Positions 16,408-24,733 of a stretch of DNA of 64,000 nt are shown here, in pieces (position 1 is the first letter of the stretch; each line of letters begins with the position of its first letter). The position numbers and the translations under genes are program-made. Source of the stretch: UBA1231 sp045652765. Its GTDB lineage: Bacteria > Bacillota_I > Bacilli_A > ML615J-28 > CAG-313. The notes under the pieces were generated by a model. That model searched no databases and was not told the DNA's origin. It saw only the letters and a list, made by a program, of their open reading frames with translations. The stretch is taken from the NCBI GenBank assembly GCA_045652765.1, contig JAZOLG010000041.1, positions 1 to 64,000 on the forward strand. Direction: 5' to 3'.

Positions 16408-18744
16408 ATGAATAAATTTGAAAAAAAATTAGAAATAGATGTTATTTTAAATGAATTAAAAGAACATTGTATTATTGATAAAACAAAATTAATTGTCTCA
16501 AAACTAAAACCAAGTTCTGATTTATTATATTTAAATAATGAACTTGATAAGATAGATGAAGCTCTTCAAATTGTTGAAAGAATGGACAGAGCTCCAATAA
16601 TGATGACAGAAGAATATGAATCTGCTATCAAACTTGCGGAAAAAGGTGGTGTTTTATCGGGAAATGAATTATACACTACTATTAAACTGTATAATACAAT
16701 AAAATACAATATTTTATTTTTGAACTCTTTGAAAAAAGAAAATATTAATTGTACTTATTATGAAGAATATGTTAATAATTTATATATTAATGAGTATTTA
16801 TATAGCAGTTTAAAGAAAAGTGTTGACGAAGATGGTACAATTTTAGATAATGCTACGCAACAATTAGCAAGTATTCGTCATCGTTTACATACTATTGATG
16901 CAAGAATTAAACAAAAATTACAAGAAATACTAGGTAAAGAAGCATCTAAACTGTCACAAAATACCATATCTATTCGTGATGGACATTATGTTTTACCTGT
17001 TAGAGCAGAATACAAAAATAGTTTTAAGGGATCTATATTAGATGTTTCTGGTAGTCAACAGACTGTTTATATTGAACCTCAACAAATTATTGAATTGACT
17101 AGTAAAAAAGCAGAACTTATACAAGAAGAAAAAGTTGAAATTGAAAGAATTCTTCGTTTCTTAAGTAAGGATGTAGGTAATGAAGCTACAATTTTACTTG
17201 AAAACTATAGCATAATAGTCAATATAGATTTGATGTTTGCAAAAGCAGTTCTAGCTAAGAAACAAGCAGCTGAAAGACCAAAAATTAATAATGAATTGAT
17301 TTTAGATTTAGTAGATGCTCGTCATCCATTGTTGAAGGTAAAGAAAGTTATTCCTAATAACATTTCATTTGATAAATATCAAGGTATAGTTATTACTGGG
17401 CCTAATACGGGTGGTAAAACAGTTTTGTTAAAGACAGTTGGCCTTTTGACAATGATGGTTAAATATGGCCTTCTAATTCCAGCATCTAAAAAAAGTAATG
17501 TAATGATTTATGATAATATTTATTGTGATATAGGTGATGATCAAAGTATTGAATCGAATTTATCAACATTCTCGGCACATATGACTAATATTGTTAATAT
17601 TATTGAAAGTGTTACTCCTAATTCATTAGTACTTTTTGATGAAATTGGTGGTGGAACTGACCCAACTGAAGGATCAAATCTTGCTATTGCTATTTTAGAA
17701 TATCTTGTAAATAATAAAATTAGTTTTATTACAACTACGCATTATTCGGAATTAAAGACATATGCATATTCATCAACATTAATTGTTAATGCGTCTATGG
17801 AATTTAATAGAGATACACTTTCTCCTACATATCATTTAAAACTTGGGATTCCTGGGTCATCTAATGCCTTTGAAATTGCAAAAAAGCTAGGATTAAAGAG
17901 TGATATAATCGAAAATGCACGTTTGAGAACAATTGAAAATAGTAACGATGTATCTGAATTAATTAAAAAGTTGGAGCATACTTCTACAAAATTAGAAGAA
18001 AAACTTCAAGAAACTTTATTTGAAAAAACAGAATATATTAAACTTAATAAAGAACTAGAGCTAAAACTAAAAAAGTTGGAAAAAGATAAAGAAAATATTT
18101 TAAACAAAATACAACAATCTGCTCTTGAAGAGGTTGAAAAAGTTAAAAATAATGCATTAGAACTTTTAGATGAAATTAAAAGTCAAAAATCAAACAATCT
18201 TAAATTACATGAGGCTATTGCATTACAAAAAATGGTTGATGATATAGAAGTTAAGACAAATAAACCTAAGAAAACTACTAAAAAAGTAAATACTAGACCT
18301 TTAAAAGAAGGCGATGATGTTTATTCTAAAGATTATGATCAATATGGTGTAATTGTTAAGAAATTAAAAAATGGTGACTTTAACGTTAATTTTGGTAACT
18401 TTGTTATTAAAATGGAATCAAGTGAATTAGAATTAGTTACAAAAGATGAAACACCTAAACCAAAGGTAAATGTCACAAGAAGTGTTGTTTCAAAAGCAAG
18501 AGTAGGTTTATCACTTGATTTAAGAGGTGAACGTTATGAAGACGCTAAAGAAAAACTTGATAGATATTTTGATGATGCATTGTTTTCAGGTATTAAGCAA
18601 TTTACTATTATTCACGGATATGGTACAGGTACAATAAGAACACTAGTTCAAAATTATGTTAAAAATAGCAAATTAGTTGATTCTTATCGTTATGGTGGCC
18701 AAGGCGAAGGAGGCATGGGTTCAACTGTTGTAACTTTAAAGTAA
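16408..18744 (+). CDS. mutS2: MutS2 family ATPase/endonuclease
   Basis: This is a 778-residue MutS paralogue. It lacks the mismatch-recognition domain. The core and lever region leads into a Walker A (GPNTGGKTVLL, about residue 331), Walker B (LVLFDEIGGGTDP) and the signature ITTTHYSELK. A long charged coiled coil (about 510-630) is followed by a KOW-like segment and a C-terminal Smr nuclease domain with LDLRGERYEDA and HGYGTG. MutS2 acts on branched DNA and on collided ribosomes in B. subtilis. AAAGAGGTAA precedes ATG 16408. Confidence 0.96.
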   Translation: MNKFEKKLEIDVILNELKEHCIIDKTKLIVSKLKPSSDLLYLNNELDKIDEALQIVERMDRAPIMMTEEYESAIKLAEKGGVLSGNELYTTIKLYNTIKYNILFLNSLKKENINCTYYEEYVNNLYINEYLYSSLKKSVDEDGTILDNATQQLASIRHRLHTIDARIKQKLQEILGKEASKLSQNTISIRDGHYVLPVRAEYKNSFKGSILDVSGSQQTVYIEPQQIIELTSKKAELIQEEKVEIERILRFLSKDVGNEATILLENYSIIVNIDLMFAKAVLAKKQAAERPKINNELILDLVDARHPLLKVKKVIPNNISFDKYQGIVITGPNTGGKTVLLKTVGLLTMMVKYGLLIPASKKSNVMIYDNIYCDIGDDQSIESNLSTFSAHMTNIVNIIESVTPNSLVLFDEIGGGTDPTEGSNLAIAILEYLVNNKISFITTTHYSELKTYAYSSTLIVNASMEFNRDTLSPTYHLKLGIPGSSNAFEIAKKLGLKSDIIENARLRTIENSNDVSELIKKLEHTSTKLEEKLQETLFEKTEYIKLNKELELKLKKLEKDKENILNKIQQSALEEVEKVKNNALELLDEIKSQKSNNLKLHEAIALQKMVDDIEVKTNKPKKTTKKVNTRPLKEGDDVYSKDYDQYGVIVKKLKNGDFNVNFGNFVIKMESSELELVTKDETPKPKVNVTRSVVSKARVGLSLDLRGERYEDAKEKLDRYFDDALFSGIKQFTIIHGYGTGTIRTLVQNYVKNSKLVDSYRYGGQGEGGMGSTVVTLK

Positions 18745-18751
18745 TATTTTC

Positions 18752-18781
18752 TTGCAAAAACTATTAATAAAATGTTATAAT
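18752..18781 (+). promoter_or_regulatory. Promoter of the unknown-Fic gene pair
   Basis: TTGCAA (18752-18757), 18-bp spacer, TATAAT (18776-18781) with extended TG. It lies 17 bp before the start at 18799. Confidence 0.7.
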
Positions 18782-18798
18782 ATAGATGGGAGGTTTTT

Positions 18799-19401
18799 AT
18801 GATAAAAAGAAAACAAAATAAATCATTAAGTCATGAAAGATTTAATAGTTTATTTAGTAAGAGTAAGACTTATCGACCTTTGTTTATTGATGTAGAATCA
18901 TTTGATGATTTAAATGCTAGAAACAAAGACACTGAAAAAGAAAATAGAGATAATGTCATTACTACAAAAGTAGTAAAAAAACCTTCTAAATTAACTATTA
19001 TTGAACCTACTTTTACTAATTTTTTACATCAATTAAATCCTGATATGAAGTATTTGTATAATGAAATTAAAAATTTACTATTAAGTTATAATGAAATGAT
19101 TTCAAATATAGGAATATACGCTGAAACTTTTATGATTAATAAAAAGTTACAATTTACTTTGTCTTTTGTTGGTAATTATGTTCAACTAAAATATAACAAA
19201 GTAATATATAATATTGATGCAGTGAATAAAATTAAATTACTAGATGATGAAATAAAACTTTTGATGCATGAAAACAATGTTAATAAAAAAGCTGATTATC
19301 AAAAGGTTGATTATATTAGCGAATTTCCTCAACTAGATAAATGTGTAATTATGGATGAAGAAATAGTAGGAAATCTACCATTTAAAACAATAAAAAAATA
19401 A
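18799..19401 (+). CDS. Unknown protein with a small putative alpha/beta domain, upstream of fic
   Basis: This 200-residue soluble protein has a basic, low-complexity N-terminal half (about residues 1-75). The second half (about 78-150) is more structured: LNPDMKYLYNEIKNLLLSY, then ETFMINKKLQFTLSF and YVQLKYNKVIYNI. It vaguely recalls a domain repeated in clostridial proteins, with a YxELKxxLLSY helix followed by short strands; this resemblance is from memory and weak. GGGAGGT precedes ATG 18799. The Fic gene starts 14 bp downstream, so the two are co-transcribed. I do not assign a function. Confidence 0.6.
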   Translation: MIKRKQNKSLSHERFNSLFSKSKTYRPLFIDVESFDDLNARNKDTEKENRDNVITTKVVKKPSKLTIIEPTFTNFLHQLNPDMKYLYNEIKNLLLSYNEMISNIGIYAETFMINKKLQFTLSFVGNYVQLKYNKVIYNIDAVNKIKLLDDEIKLLMHENNVNKKADYQKVDYISEFPQLDKCVIMDEEIVGNLPFKTIKK

Positions 19402-19415
19402 AGGAGAGGATTATT

Positions 19416-20138
19416 ATGAATTTATTAGAAAAAAAAGAGTATGTTTTACAAAACATTGGTGTTGTACCTATTGAAGAATTAGATGCTTACAACGAAAACT
19501 TTGCACATGTATTTACAAAAAACTCATCTTCATTTGAAGGTGAAAGAGTAACTCTTGCTCAAGTAATTCAAGTAGTTAAAGGTAGTAAGTTTAGTGGAGA
19601 TGAAATTCTTGATCGTACAATTTATAATAACTATGTAACATTCCAAGAAGTTATGGAAGACGCAAAGTTAAAAAAACCACTTACTGAAGAATATTTGAAA
19701 GATATTCATGAAAAATTAATGGCTGGTATTCAAAATGGTGGTTTATATCGTAATGTTGATATTAAAATCAAAGGCAGCAATCATACTCCATGCAGCTATT
19801 TAAAAGTTTATGACAGAATGGCTAAATTCTTTTATGATATTAATGCTGGAGAAAAATCTGATTTAGAACTAGTTGCATATACTCATTTACAAATTGCAAA
19901 AGTTCATCCATTCCTAGATGGTAACGGACGTTTAGCAAGATTAATGCTTAATTATCAATTAGTTGCAGCAGGATATTTACCTGTTTCATTTAAAGCAAAA
20001 GTTAAAGAAAGATATTTTAACGCCTTAGAAGAATTTAAAGTAAATAAAACAGAAGAACCATTTATGGCTCTTTTAGATAAAGTATTAAATCGTGAATATG
20101 ATCGTATGATCGAATTAATCGATAAATATAAAAAATAA
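19416..20138 (+). CDS. Fic-family protein (intact AMPylation motif, internal inhibitory motif)
   Basis: Fic enzymes transfer AMP or another phosphate-containing group to target hydroxyls. The 240-residue protein has the complete catalytic motif HPFLDGNGRLAR (about residue 167). Upstream, NSSSFEGER fits the inhibitory [ST]xxxE[GN] motif, placing it among N-terminally self-inhibited (class II) Fic proteins. There is no C-terminal winged helix. It follows a gene of unknown function by 14 bp, with AGGAGAGG before ATG 19416, and ends in a strong terminator. The target is unknown. A degenerate Fic-like paralogue lies at 58426. Confidence 0.92.
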   Translation: MNLLEKKEYVLQNIGVVPIEELDAYNENFAHVFTKNSSSFEGERVTLAQVIQVVKGSKFSGDEILDRTIYNNYVTFQEVMEDAKLKKPLTEEYLKDIHEKLMAGIQNGGLYRNVDIKIKGSNHTPCSYLKVYDRMAKFFYDINAGEKSDLELVAYTHLQIAKVHPFLDGNGRLARLMLNYQLVAAGYLPVSFKAKVKERYFNALEEFKVNKTEEPFMALLDKVLNREYDRMIELIDKYKK

Positions 20139-20152
20139 TAATCAAAATAACT

Positions 20153-20181
20153 AAAAACACTAACGAACGTTAGTGTTTTTT
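20153..20181 (+). terminator. Terminator after fic
   Basis: A stem of 12-13 bp (AAAAACACTAACG with CGTTAGTGTTTTT) and a very short loop, with the 3' arm ending in the T-tract. Confidence 0.85.
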
Positions 20182-20191
20182 ATTATATTAC

Positions 20192-20220
20192 TTTAAAAAA
20201 ATATCAAAAAATGATATAAT
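20192..20220 (+). promoter_or_regulatory. Promoter of the DUF402 gene
   Basis: TTTAAA (20192-20197), 17-bp spacer, TATAAT (20215-20220) with extended TGA. Confidence 0.65.
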
Positions 20221-20242
20221 ATCAGTGAGAAAAGAGGTCATT

Positions 20243-20773
20243 ATGAATAACAAAATAGAAATTATTAGTTATAAACATAATGGTGACCTGCATCGTGTCT
20301 GGCATAATGCTAATGTTGTTCGACATAATGAAAAAGAATTTGTAGTAGTAAATGATCACGCTAACGTTATTGATGGCGACGGAAGACGTTGGAAAACAAA
20401 AGAACCGGCAGTATGCTATTTTTATAAAGATTATTGGTTTAATGTAATATGCATGCTAAGAAATGGTTCAATATATTATTACTGCAATCTAAGTTCACCT
20501 TATGTTGTCGATAGTGAAGGTATTAAGTACATTGATTACGAGTTAGATGTTAAAGTATTCCCAAGTGGAGATCGATTGATTTTGGACCGAGATGAATTTG
20601 AATTCAATCAAATTCATTACAATTATTCACAAGAATTAATTAATATTATTGAAAAACAGCTTAAGGTTTTGCTGGAAATGATTGATTCTAAAGAAGGACC
20701 ATTTTCATCTGAATTAGTTTTTGGTGATTACGACCTATACACTATGAAGAAAAAAACAAAAGTAAAAAAATAA
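20243..20773 (+). CDS. DUF402 nucleoside tri-/diphosphate phosphatase (Ntdp family)
   Basis: This is a 176-residue protein of the DUF402 fold. Family stretches are HRVWHNANVV, VVVNDHANVIDGDGRRWKTKEPA, YCNLSSPYVVD, IKYIDYELDVKVFPSG and a DEFE acidic motif. Characterised Bacillota members hydrolyse nucleoside di- and triphosphates. ATG 20243 follows AAGAGGTCA at good spacing, so the longer GTG start at 20225 is rejected. The gene is monocistronic, with its own promoter and terminator. Confidence 0.85.
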   Translation: MNNKIEIISYKHNGDLHRVWHNANVVRHNEKEFVVVNDHANVIDGDGRRWKTKEPAVCYFYKDYWFNVICMLRNGSIYYYCNLSSPYVVDSEGIKYIDYELDVKVFPSGDRLILDRDEFEFNQIHYNYSQELINIIEKQLKVLLEMIDSKEGPFSSELVFGDYDLYTMKKKTKVKK

Positions 20774-20798
20774 AATGGATATTTCCATTTTATTTTTT
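20769..20798 (+). terminator. Terminator after the DUF402 gene
   Basis: AAAATGGA (20772-20779) pairs with TCCATTTT (20784-20791) around TATT, extended by flanking A-T pairs and followed by a T-run. Confidence 0.85.
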
Positions 20799-20807
20799 TA
20801 TTTATTG

Positions 20808-20836
20808 GTCATATTTTAAATATTTATTCATAAAAT
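20808..20836 (+). promoter_or_regulatory. Putative sigma-E-type sporulation promoter of spoIVA
   Basis: GTCATATT (20808-20815) matches the remembered B. subtilis SigE -35 consensus. After 13 bp, CATAAAAT (20829-20836) is close to the SigE -10 consensus CATACAAT. A TTGACA at 20840-20845 has no good SigA -10 at 16-18 bp, so the SigE reading is preferred. Transcription would start about 30-35 bp before GTG 20879. Confidence 0.55.
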
Positions 20837-20878
20837 TTATTGACATAATAATATCGGGATAAATTATGACGAAAGAGA

Positions 20879-22396
20879 GTGAAGAAAATTAGAAAAGTTA
20901 TCCCCCCAATTTTGGGCTTTTCTAACAATGATATGAGTGATAGTGTAATTAAAGATGTTGCGACTCGTACTAATGGAGAAATCTACTTAGGCGTAGTTGG
21001 TTCAGTTAGAAGTGGGAAAAGTACTTTTATTCGTCGTTTTATCGAAAGAAAAGTACTACCTTTAGTGGATGAAGAAAGCGTGAAACAAAAAATAATTGAT
21101 GAACTTCCACAAAGTGGTGATGGTAAAACAATAATGACAGTTGAACCTAAATTTATACCAAGTAATCAAACGTTTATCAATTTTGAAGATATAGGTTTTA
21201 ACGTCAGACTTGTAGATTGTGTAGGATATGTTATTCCGTCATCAAAAGGTTATTTAAATGAGGATGGTTCTAATAGAATGGTGAAAACACCTTGGTTTAC
21301 CGAAGAGGTTAGTTTTCAAGAAGCAGCAACAATTGGAACAAAGAAAGTTATTGATGCTCATTCACATGTAGGAATTATTATTACAAGTGATGGAAGTTTT
21401 GGCGAATTTACGGAAAATGAATATGACAATGTTTTAGAAAAAGTAGTTGGTGAATTACAAAATGCTGACAAACCATTTGTAATAGTATTAAATACAATAT
21501 CACCTAATAGTGATTATGTAAAAGATAAGGTAGAAAATTTAAAAGAACAATATGGTACTGCAGTAATAGCATTAAATGTCAACGAAATGACGGAAAATGA
21601 TATTGATAATCTTCTTAAAGAAGCATTAAGTGAATTTAAAATCAATGATTTATCAATTGATTTGCCAGAATGGGTTAGTAATTTAAGTTCAACTATTTCA
21701 TATAAATCTCAACTTAATCAAGTTTTAAATGATTTAAAAAAATATGAAAGAATGAAAGAAGCATACTCTTTACAAGATACTCTAGTACAATCAGGATTAT
21801 TTGAATCTGCTAAAATTACAGAAATTGACTCTGGAACAGGTAATGTAACAATTAGTTTGGAAGTGAATGATGATATTTATAGTTCTTGTATTGAAGAAAT
21901 AATTGGTGATAAATTAGATGATAAAGCAAAACTTATAGAAATTTTACAAGACTATCAAGAAAATAAAATCATGTGCAACAAAATTAAACCAGCTTTAAAA
22001 GGTTTAGAAACGCAAGGATATGGTATAGCTTTGCCAGAAATCACTGATATGCAATTGTCAAACCCGGAATTATCTAAACAAGGTGGAAGATACGGCATTA
22101 AAATAAACGCTACTGCACCGGCTATTTTTATGGTTAAAATAGATGTCGAATCTTCATTTGAACCAATTATTGGATCAAAAGAGCAGGCTGAAGTGTTAGT
22201 TGAACATATGACTAAAGATAGTAATGAAAATATTTGGAATAGTGAAATTTTTGGAAGAAAATTGTGCGATGTTATTAATGATGGTGTAAGAGCTAAAATT
22301 AATGCTATTCCAGAAGTTGTTCAGTACAAATATAAAGATGCAATTAATAAAGTTGTTAATAAAACTAAAGGCGGAGTAATAGCAATTGTATTATAA
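20879..22396 (+). CDS. spoIVA: Stage IV sporulation protein A (spore coat morphogenetic ATPase)
   Basis: SpoIVA polymerises on the forespore surface by ATP hydrolysis to form the basement layer of the coat. Near-identical blocks to B. subtilis SpoIVA are GEIYLGVVGSVRSGKSTF (Walker A), DELPQSGDGKTIMT, RLVDCVGY, the segment around SIWNSDIFGR (here NIWNSEIFGR), and a C-terminal GGVIAIVL. Length is 505 residues from GTG 20879, or 487 from ATG 20933, which aligns with the B. subtilis start (492 residues). The GTG lies directly on a GAGAG sequence with almost no spacer, and ATG 20933 has no ribosome-binding site, so the start is unresolved. hup follows, as in B. subtilis. Confidence 0.95.
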   Translation: MKKIRKVIPPILGFSNNDMSDSVIKDVATRTNGEIYLGVVGSVRSGKSTFIRRFIERKVLPLVDEESVKQKIIDELPQSGDGKTIMTVEPKFIPSNQTFINFEDIGFNVRLVDCVGYVIPSSKGYLNEDGSNRMVKTPWFTEEVSFQEAATIGTKKVIDAHSHVGIIITSDGSFGEFTENEYDNVLEKVVGELQNADKPFVIVLNTISPNSDYVKDKVENLKEQYGTAVIALNVNEMTENDIDNLLKEALSEFKINDLSIDLPEWVSNLSSTISYKSQLNQVLNDLKKYERMKEAYSLQDTLVQSGLFESAKITEIDSGTGNVTISLEVNDDIYSSCIEEIIGDKLDDKAKLIEILQDYQENKIMCNKIKPALKGLETQGYGIALPEITDMQLSNPELSKQGGRYGIKINATAPAIFMVKIDVESSFEPIIGSKEQAEVLVEHMTKDSNENIWNSEIFGRKLCDVINDGVRAKINAIPEVVQYKYKDAINKVVNKTKGGVIAIVL

Positions 22397-22422
22397 AAAA
22401 AGTGGCTTTTTACCTATATTTT

Positions 22423-22451
22423 TTGACAAATGATTCAAAAAATGATATAAT
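22423..22451 (+). promoter_or_regulatory. hup promoter (full consensus)
   Basis: TTGACA (22423-22428), 17-bp spacer, TATAAT (22446-22451) with extended TGA. It makes hup independent of spoIVA. Confidence 0.85.
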
Positions 22452-22470
22452 TGTTATGAGGTAATAAGAC

Positions 22471-22749
22471 ATGAAGAAAAAAGATATTATTGAAGCTATT
22501 TTCCAAAATAATGAATATTATAAACAAGATATTGAAAATGTAGTAAATCAAGTATTTGAAATTTTAACAAAAGGATTAGAGACTGAAGATAAGGTAATGA
22601 TTAGTAATTTTGGAACTTTTGAAAAAGTTTTGCAAGAAGATTACTATGGTGTTAATCCTATTACTGGTGAAAGACAACTTGTCAAAGGTGGCTATAGAAT
22701 TCGCTTTACTTCCAGCAAACATTTAAAAGAATGTATAAACAAAAAATAA
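22471..22749 (+). CDS. hup: HU-family DNA-binding protein
   Basis: HU bends and compacts DNA as a dimer. The 92-residue protein has the conserved VMISNFGTFEK turn and the beta-arm region NPITGERQLVKGGYRIRF, with the intercalating Pro in NPITGE. The C-terminal helix is KHLKECINKK. The N-terminal helices are more acidic than in B. subtilis HBsu. It lies next to spoIVA, matching the spoIVA-hbs order of Bacillus. Confidence 0.93.
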   Translation: MKKKDIIEAIFQNNEYYKQDIENVVNQVFEILTKGLETEDKVMISNFGTFEKVLQEDYYGVNPITGERQLVKGGYRIRFTSSKHLKECINKK

Positions 22750-22793
22750 GGCTTATTTCAAGAACAATTGTTCTTAAAAATAAGCCTTTTTTT
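22747..22793. terminator. Bidirectional terminator between hup and the CPBP gene
   Basis: An outer stem AAGGCTTATTT (22748-22758) pairs with AAATAAGCCTT (22778-22788), enclosing an inner AAGAAC/GTTCTT hairpin. T-run on the plus strand; A-rich flank gives a T-run on the minus strand. Confidence 0.85.
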
Positions 22794-23661
22794 ATATAAA
22801 TTTAATAAGTAATAAATTTATTATTACTGATGCTGCATTGTTGAACATGTGAACAAGAGTAGGTACAACGAAGTTTTCATCAGAATCTGCATAAATGTAT
22901 CCTAATACACATCCCATGACACAATATGGAATACCAAGTAAAAATTCTGTAATGATTAATTTAAATGATGAACCATCTAAAATCATAATTAATATAGCGG
23001 TAGCAACATGGATTCCTCCAAATAGTATACCAGTAATTAAAATTTTTAAATTTTTTGAAAGATTATATCGTTTTAAATAACTAAACATTGATTTTCTAAA
23101 AATTAATTCTTCAACAATAGGAGCTGCAATTATTAATATACCACAGTATAATATAACAGCAAAAGTTTGTGATGAATGTAACATATCAACAATTTGTGTT
23201 TGATTTTCAGATTCATCAACGATTCTAAGTAGCATTAAAACTAAATTGCATATGTAAGAGGCAATGTAAACAAAACAAATCCCTTTGCCAGCTTTTTTAA
23301 AAGTGCTTTTAAGATTAATTTTAGTTCTTAGTAAATCGTTCTGGATAGCTTTACGTAATAATAATACTAAAACTATAAATATAGCAAGATATACACTTAT
23401 TTGTGTCCATAAATTAACAAAATCTGAAAAATGCTGTGTATATACCAATTCACCGTTAGTGTTTTGATATCCACTTGGCATATCAAATATTAATTTATAT
23501 AATGCCATTATGATTGTTTGAGCAACAGATGATGCGAAATACATGCATATAAAGTAAATAATAATTGTTTTTAGATAATGGTTCGATGGATATTCAATAT
23601 CAACAGATGAGGTAGATATTGAATCACTATTAATATCGATTGTTTTATTTTGATTATTCAT
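22792..23661 (-). CDS. CPBP-family intramembrane metalloprotease
   Basis: This membrane protein of about 289 residues belongs to the CAAX/Rce1-like Abi family. Motif 1 is APIVEELIFRKSMFSYL (EExxxR). Motif 2 is GILFGGIHV (FxxxH type). The last conserved block is LVHMFNNAASVI. An N-terminal hydrophilic tail of about 30 residues precedes roughly seven hydrophobic segments. GAAGGTGA lies upstream of ATG 23661, so the longer frame to 23739 is not used. In Bacillota such proteins act in bacteriocin self-immunity or protein maturation; nothing here decides which. Confidence 0.88.
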   Translation of the reverse strand: MNNQNKTIDINSDSISTSSVDIEYPSNHYLKTIIIYFICMYFASSVAQTIIMALYKLIFDMPSGYQNTNGELVYTQHFSDFVNLWTQISVYLAIFIVLVLLLRKAIQNDLLRTKINLKSTFKKAGKGICFVYIASYICNLVLMLLRIVDESENQTQIVDMLHSSQTFAVILYCGILIIAAPIVEELIFRKSMFSYLKRYNLSKNLKILITGILFGGIHVATAILIMILDGSSFKLIITEFLLGIPYCVMGCVLGYIYADSDENFVVPTLVHMFNNAASVIINLLLIKFI

Positions 23662-23771
23662 TAAATCACCTTCTTTATTATAATATAACATTTTTACAAA
23701 AAAAATACAAATGTTATTATAAAAATTGGAATAAAACATAATTATATAGCGTAGTATTAATGAGGTGTTTT

Positions 23772-24620
23772 ATGAAGAAAAGAATAATAATAATTGTTGC
23801 TTGTATATTAGGTGTTGTAGCAATTACAGCATTAATTATACCTAAAGATGTTTATGCAAAATGGTTTGGTAAAAATAATGTCAATGAAAATCAAAGTGCA
23901 TACAATTTATTAGTATATACTAAAAGTGATAAAAACCAAGTTGTTGGCGTTAATGTTGGAGTGGAAACATTAGAAGAAGATCAAATAAGACAAAAATGGG
24001 ATATTTTGACTTCCAATTCTGATTTATTACCAGAAGGTTATGCTAGTTTATTGACTAAAGATATTGTATTAAATGATTATCAAATTGATGAAAGAACATT
24101 AAAATTAGATGTTTCGGAAAATATCATAGATATAAATCGACAAGCATTGGAAGCTTTGGTGTGGACATATGTAAATGATGATATTGATAATTTAGAAATT
24201 TATGTCAATGGTAAAATAATTAATGAAGTTAGTGATTATACATTTTATGAATTAAATAAGAATATGGGTATTAATTTAACATATGAAACATTATATTTAT
24301 ACGAGTCAACTGCAACAACAGTTGTATATCATGAAGACAATTGCATACGTCCAGTTACATATTTTCATTTGAATGATGATTTATGTGATTATATTGTTAT
24401 GAAAATATTAGATAATATTGATTTAAATGAATATGATTATACATTAGAAGACAGTGTATTAACCCTTGATTTTGTTGATGCAAGTATTCTATCAACTAAT
24501 CAAATAGCATCAATTTCTGAAACGGTTGCATTAAATTTTGATTTAAATAGTTTAAACATTAACAATAATGAAAATGTGTTTTATCAAAGAGTATTTAATG
24601 AAATTGTAGAAAACGAATAA
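23772..24620 (+). CDS. GerM-like (GerMN-domain) exported protein
   Basis: This 282-residue protein has an N-terminal signal/anchor helix (about residues 3-22; no lipobox Cys) and two tandem GerMN-like repeats. The first contains LLPEGYASLLTKDIVLNDYQ and RTLKLDVSENIIDI, then EALVWTYVNDDIDNLEIYVNG. The second is shorter, with SVLTLDFVDASILS. GerM of B. subtilis is a sporulation/germination lipoprotein, and its gene lies just upstream of rph-rdgB, as here (rdgB follows). ATG 23772 with GAGGTG upstream is preferred to ATG 23760. The GerM family assignment is inferred from motifs and synteny. Confidence 0.65.
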   Translation: MKKRIIIIVACILGVVAITALIIPKDVYAKWFGKNNVNENQSAYNLLVYTKSDKNQVVGVNVGVETLEEDQIRQKWDILTSNSDLLPEGYASLLTKDIVLNDYQIDERTLKLDVSENIIDINRQALEALVWTYVNDDIDNLEIYVNGKIINEVSDYTFYELNKNMGINLTYETLYLYESTATTVVYHEDNCIRPVTYFHLNDDLCDYIVMKILDNIDLNEYDYTLEDSVLTLDFVDASILSTNQIASISETVALNFDLNSLNINNNENVFYQRVFNEIVENE

Positions 24621-24644
24621 AAAAGTGAAGAAATTCACTTTTTT
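24619..24644 (+). terminator. Terminator after the GerM-like gene
   Basis: AAAAGTGAA pairs with TTCACTTTT around a GAAA tetraloop, followed by T residues. Confidence 0.85.
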
Positions 24645-24655
24645 ATTTTATTGAC

Positions 24656-24684
24656 TTGAAAATTTATGAAAATAAGCGTATAAT
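24656..24684 (+). promoter_or_regulatory. Promoter of the rdgB-kinase fusion gene
   Basis: TTGAAA (24656-24661), 17-bp spacer, TATAAT (24679-24684). Confidence 0.75.
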
Positions 24685-24733
24685 AAGTAAATGTAAAAGG
24701 TAAAAAAATAGAGATTGTATAAATGAGGTATTT

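Noticed and set aside
23285..23467. Short plus-strand frames opposite the CPBP gene
   Set aside because: No ribosome-binding site, and conserved membrane protease coded on the other strand.
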